From Verrucomicrobiota bacterium (lineage in GTDB: Bacteria; Verrucomicrobiota; Kiritimatiellia; CAIQIC01), in contig SCQF01000041.1 of the NCBI GenBank assembly GCA_004321905.1, positions 62,001 through 126,000 of the forward strand: a DNA stretch of 64,000 nt, written 5' to 3'. This document shows positions 62,225 to 64,000 of the stretch, piece after piece. The notes under the pieces were generated by a model. The model ran no database searches, was not told the DNA's origin, and saw only the letters and a program-made list of their open reading frames with translations. How positions within the stretch are numbered: position 1 is the first letter of the stretch; each line of letters opens with the position of its first letter. The position numbers and the translations under genes were made by a program.

Positions 62225-64000
62225 TCAGTATTTCCCAACAGGAACGGTTGGACGTTCCGCAGTCTTCGGATACATCAGTCTCCATGTATCGGGCACAAAA
62301 GCTTGTTGCAAAAATAATGGTTGCGGCAACCAAACGCGATACAGATTTTTCTCGCTCCACGCGTTGCCTGCCGACGCAAAATCGCAGAGCGTGAGTTTGA
62401 TCTGGTGGTGATTGAAGAAGTGCGCCGGCCGGACCGCAAACGGCACGTCGAAGGCCATCCAGATGTTGGCCGGCTTGTTGGCAACCGGCGTCAGTTGGAC
62501 GAAACCCTCGGTATCGGCCGCCAAACGCACGTCAATAGCCTGTGCCTGAACGAAGCGATTATCCAACGCCAGCACAATCGGGCCACGCATCACTGCGAAT
62601 TGTGGCGCGCCGCTCGGTGCGGGGGCGGCGTAGCCACGCAGATCGAGAAGTAAAATAACTTTATCGTTCGGTGACCATTCGCGTTTCAGTTGGGCATAGG
62701 TTCCCGGTTGGCAGGCGACGGCCTGGCCATTCACGGTGAGCGTTGTCTTTTGGCTCCAAGCTGGGATGCGGAGTCCCAAGGTGAAGCGACATTTCTGTGC
62801 TGGAATCACCGTTAGCGTCACCTGATCGCTGACGGGATATTCGGTTTCCTGAACAATCTTGACGGCAGTTCCATCCGCAAGTTTCGTCGTGGCGGTGCCC
62901 GGCGCATAGAGGTTCACTACGGGCCCCGCTTGGGCGGCCATCATGCTCCAGCTCGGCGTGAGCAACAATCCGCGCGGGCCGTTGGCCACGCAGCAGCTCA
63001 AGCCGACGTCCGCGTGTTGCTCGGTACTGGGTACCCGCTGACCGATCAACGGCGAGAAATAGGACCACCAATTGCCCGTGGGCGTCATCGCACCGAGCAG
63101 GGCGTTGTAGAGCGAAACTTCCAGTTCATCGGCCCAGACCGGATCGCCGGTGAGCCGCAATAGCTGCAGGCAGAGTTTCATCCAAGTCGCCGTCACACAG
63201 GTTTCCAACGGTTGTTCGAGCACCTCGGTCTGCGTGCGCGCGCCATCGCACCAAAGTTCCTGATTGGAGCCGGAGCCGATCAGCATGCGCTCAGTCTTTC
63301 GGATACTCTGTCCGAACTTCACGGCCGCACCTAGGTAGGCGCGCCGCCCGGTGACGCGATAGAGTTCACAGAGACCTTCGAAGCAGGACATCATCTCGTA
63401 GGCTTTGGGCGCACCGATTTTCAACGGTGGCACGCCCGCGCGCGCGTCGTCCACCAAGCGCAGGCCATGCGGCAGGAATTTATTAGATACGCCCCAATCG
63501 GCCACGATGGTATTGGCAAAGTCCAAATACTTCTGCTGACCAGTACGCCGATAGAGCAGCACCATCGGCTCAAGAACGGAACTGGGCGCAAGGCCTTTGA
63601 GCACATCAATACCGGTCGCGGTGATGTTTACCTTGCCGGACGGCGCTTCGGTCAACAAATGATCGGCCACGCGACACGCCGCATCCAGTGCGGTTTTATC
63701 GCCGAATTGGTCATAGGCCGCAATCAAGCCGAGCAACACATATTTGCGACCCCAGATGTCCCAAATGCCAAGATGACAATCCGCGCGATAGGTGCCGATG
63801 TAGCCGTCAGGCGTTTGTGTCGCCAGCAGATCACGCACCGCTTTATCCAGCACGGCGCGATATTCGGCGGTGGGTTGATAGCCATAGCCCAGCGCCGCCG
63901 AGGTGAACCACTTACCCCAATATTCACAACGCCAGCCACCGGCGTCTTTTTCCTGCCGCACCACGAAAGGTTTGACCAAGCGTCCGATGTCCTGCGCCAT
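62225..64000 (-). CDS. GH127-family glycosidase, 5' end outside the window
   Basis: 591 residues visible. The Met at the window edge lies inside the protein: the paralogue at 25951 has about 45 more residues before the matching WRCEYWGKW block. Shared blocks: SSVLEPMVLLYRRTGQ, CFEGLCELYRVTGRRAYL, ETCVTATWMKLCLQLLRLTG, ALLGAMTPTGNWWSYF, VGLSCCVANGPRGLLL (Cys pair). Ends with the short tail TVPVGKY. Probably beta-L-arabinofuranosidase-like. It forms the right-hand bracket of the sulfatase/glycosidase block. Confidence 0.85.
   Translation of the reverse strand: MAQDIGRLVKPFVVRQEKDAGGWRCEYWGKWFTSAALGYGYQPTAEYRAVLDKAVRDLLATQTPDGYIGTYRADCHLGIWDIWGRKYVLLGLIAAYDQFGDKTALDAACRVADHLLTEAPSGKVNITATGIDVLKGLAPSSVLEPMVLLYRRTGQQKYLDFANTIVADWGVSNKFLPHGLRLVDDARAGVPPLKIGAPKAYEMMSCFEGLCELYRVTGRRAYLGAAVKFGQSIRKTERMLIGSGSNQELWCDGARTQTEVLEQPLETCVTATWMKLCLQLLRLTGDPVWADELEVSLYNALLGAMTPTGNWWSYFSPLIGQRVPSTEQHADVGLSCCVANGPRGLLLTPSWSMMAAQAGPVVNLYAPGTATTKLADGTAVKIVQETEYPVSDQVTLTVIPAQKCRFTLGLRIPAWSQKTTLTVNGQAVACQPGTYAQLKREWSPNDKVILLLDLRGYAAPAPSGAPQFAVMRGPIVLALDNRFVQAQAIDVRLAADTEGFVQLTPVANKPANIWMAFDVPFAVRPAHFFNHHQIKLTLCDFASAGNAWSEKNLYRVWLPQPLFLQQAFVPDTWRLMYPKTAERPTVPVGKY

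Overview
The window looks like a chromosomal segment of a PVC-superphylum bacterium, most likely Kiritimatiellota or a close relative in Verrucomicrobiota/Lentisphaerota. The inference rests on a GC-rich genome with a very dense run of secreted sulfatases with Tat-type leaders, GH127/GH2/beta-helix glycan-degrading enzymes, and heavy loading with short palindromic repeats. No rRNA or tRNA gene was recognised and no plasmid, phage, CRISPR or IS hallmark was seen.

Layout. 0-5 kb: the 5' end of a pectate-lyase-like gene, a secreted protein of unknown function, formate-tetrahydrofolate ligase (fhs) and a GH37 trehalase-like enzyme, with a transporter remnant between the last two. 5-11 kb: a small membrane protein plus miaB, a Cys-rich mini protein, and a four-gene polysaccharide export/glycosyltransferase operon (Wzm/Wzt-type ABC transporter, coiled-coil protein, GT4). 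11-15.4 kb: dnaK, groES and groEL on the plus strand, with a near-consensus sigma-54 promoter in front of dnaK and a strong terminator after groEL. 15.7-25 kb: folB, a LolA-like protein, a tandem pair of small membrane proteins, a TPR-YidD fusion, a TPR/membrane protein, a minus-strand trio (nucleotidyltransferase-like protein, partner, outer-membrane barrel), then larB-larC-GT4-SGNH hydrolase as one coupled operon. 25-31.6 kb: an internally deleted GH127, an intact GH127, and a 1203-residue hybrid histidine kinase. 31.7-56.5 kb: fourteen apparently intact sulfatases and one esterase, all on the minus strand, together with several broken sulfatase or Tat-leader remnants. 56.5-64 kb: GH2, a right-handed beta-helix protein, a GH-A-like glycosidase and a second GH127 running off the end. 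The last two blocks read as a polysaccharide-utilisation region for a sulfated, arabinose- or uronate-containing glycan: sulfatases strip sulfate while GH2, GH127 and beta-helix enzymes cut the backbone and branches.

The most unusual signal is a palindrome, consensus TTTTCCAAGNCTTGGAAAA, present about 53 times. Most copies come as pairs, and by my count 19 of 23 pairs have centres exactly 32 bp apart (three helical turns); one other pair sits at 21 bp (two turns). The pairs occur between genes and also inside genes. The palindrome has no stop codon in any frame and encodes FPxLGK, FQxLEK or FSKxWK. In most of the sulfatases the pair forms the end of the Tat leader, and the 13-bp spacer often encodes an A-x-A signal peptidase site. 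Other copies lie inside a YidD fusion, LarC, a glycosyltransferase and a LolA-like leader. GC-rich inverted repeats (GGTAGGG...CCCTACC type) and CACGGA-rich repeats form two further families, and both also enter coding sequence.

The second theme is decay by internal deletion. An OFA-type transporter, a GH127 and two sulfatases keep their N- and C-termini but have lost the core, and at least three more Tat leaders survive as stubs. Two of these stubs break at the palindrome, suggesting the repeats take part in the deletions. Gene-dense stretches are joined by ATGA stop/start overlaps. Gene-poor stretches above 300 bp (3099-3632, 10990-11361, 15355-15769, 33123-33480) hold repeats, remnants or regulatory sites, as listed.
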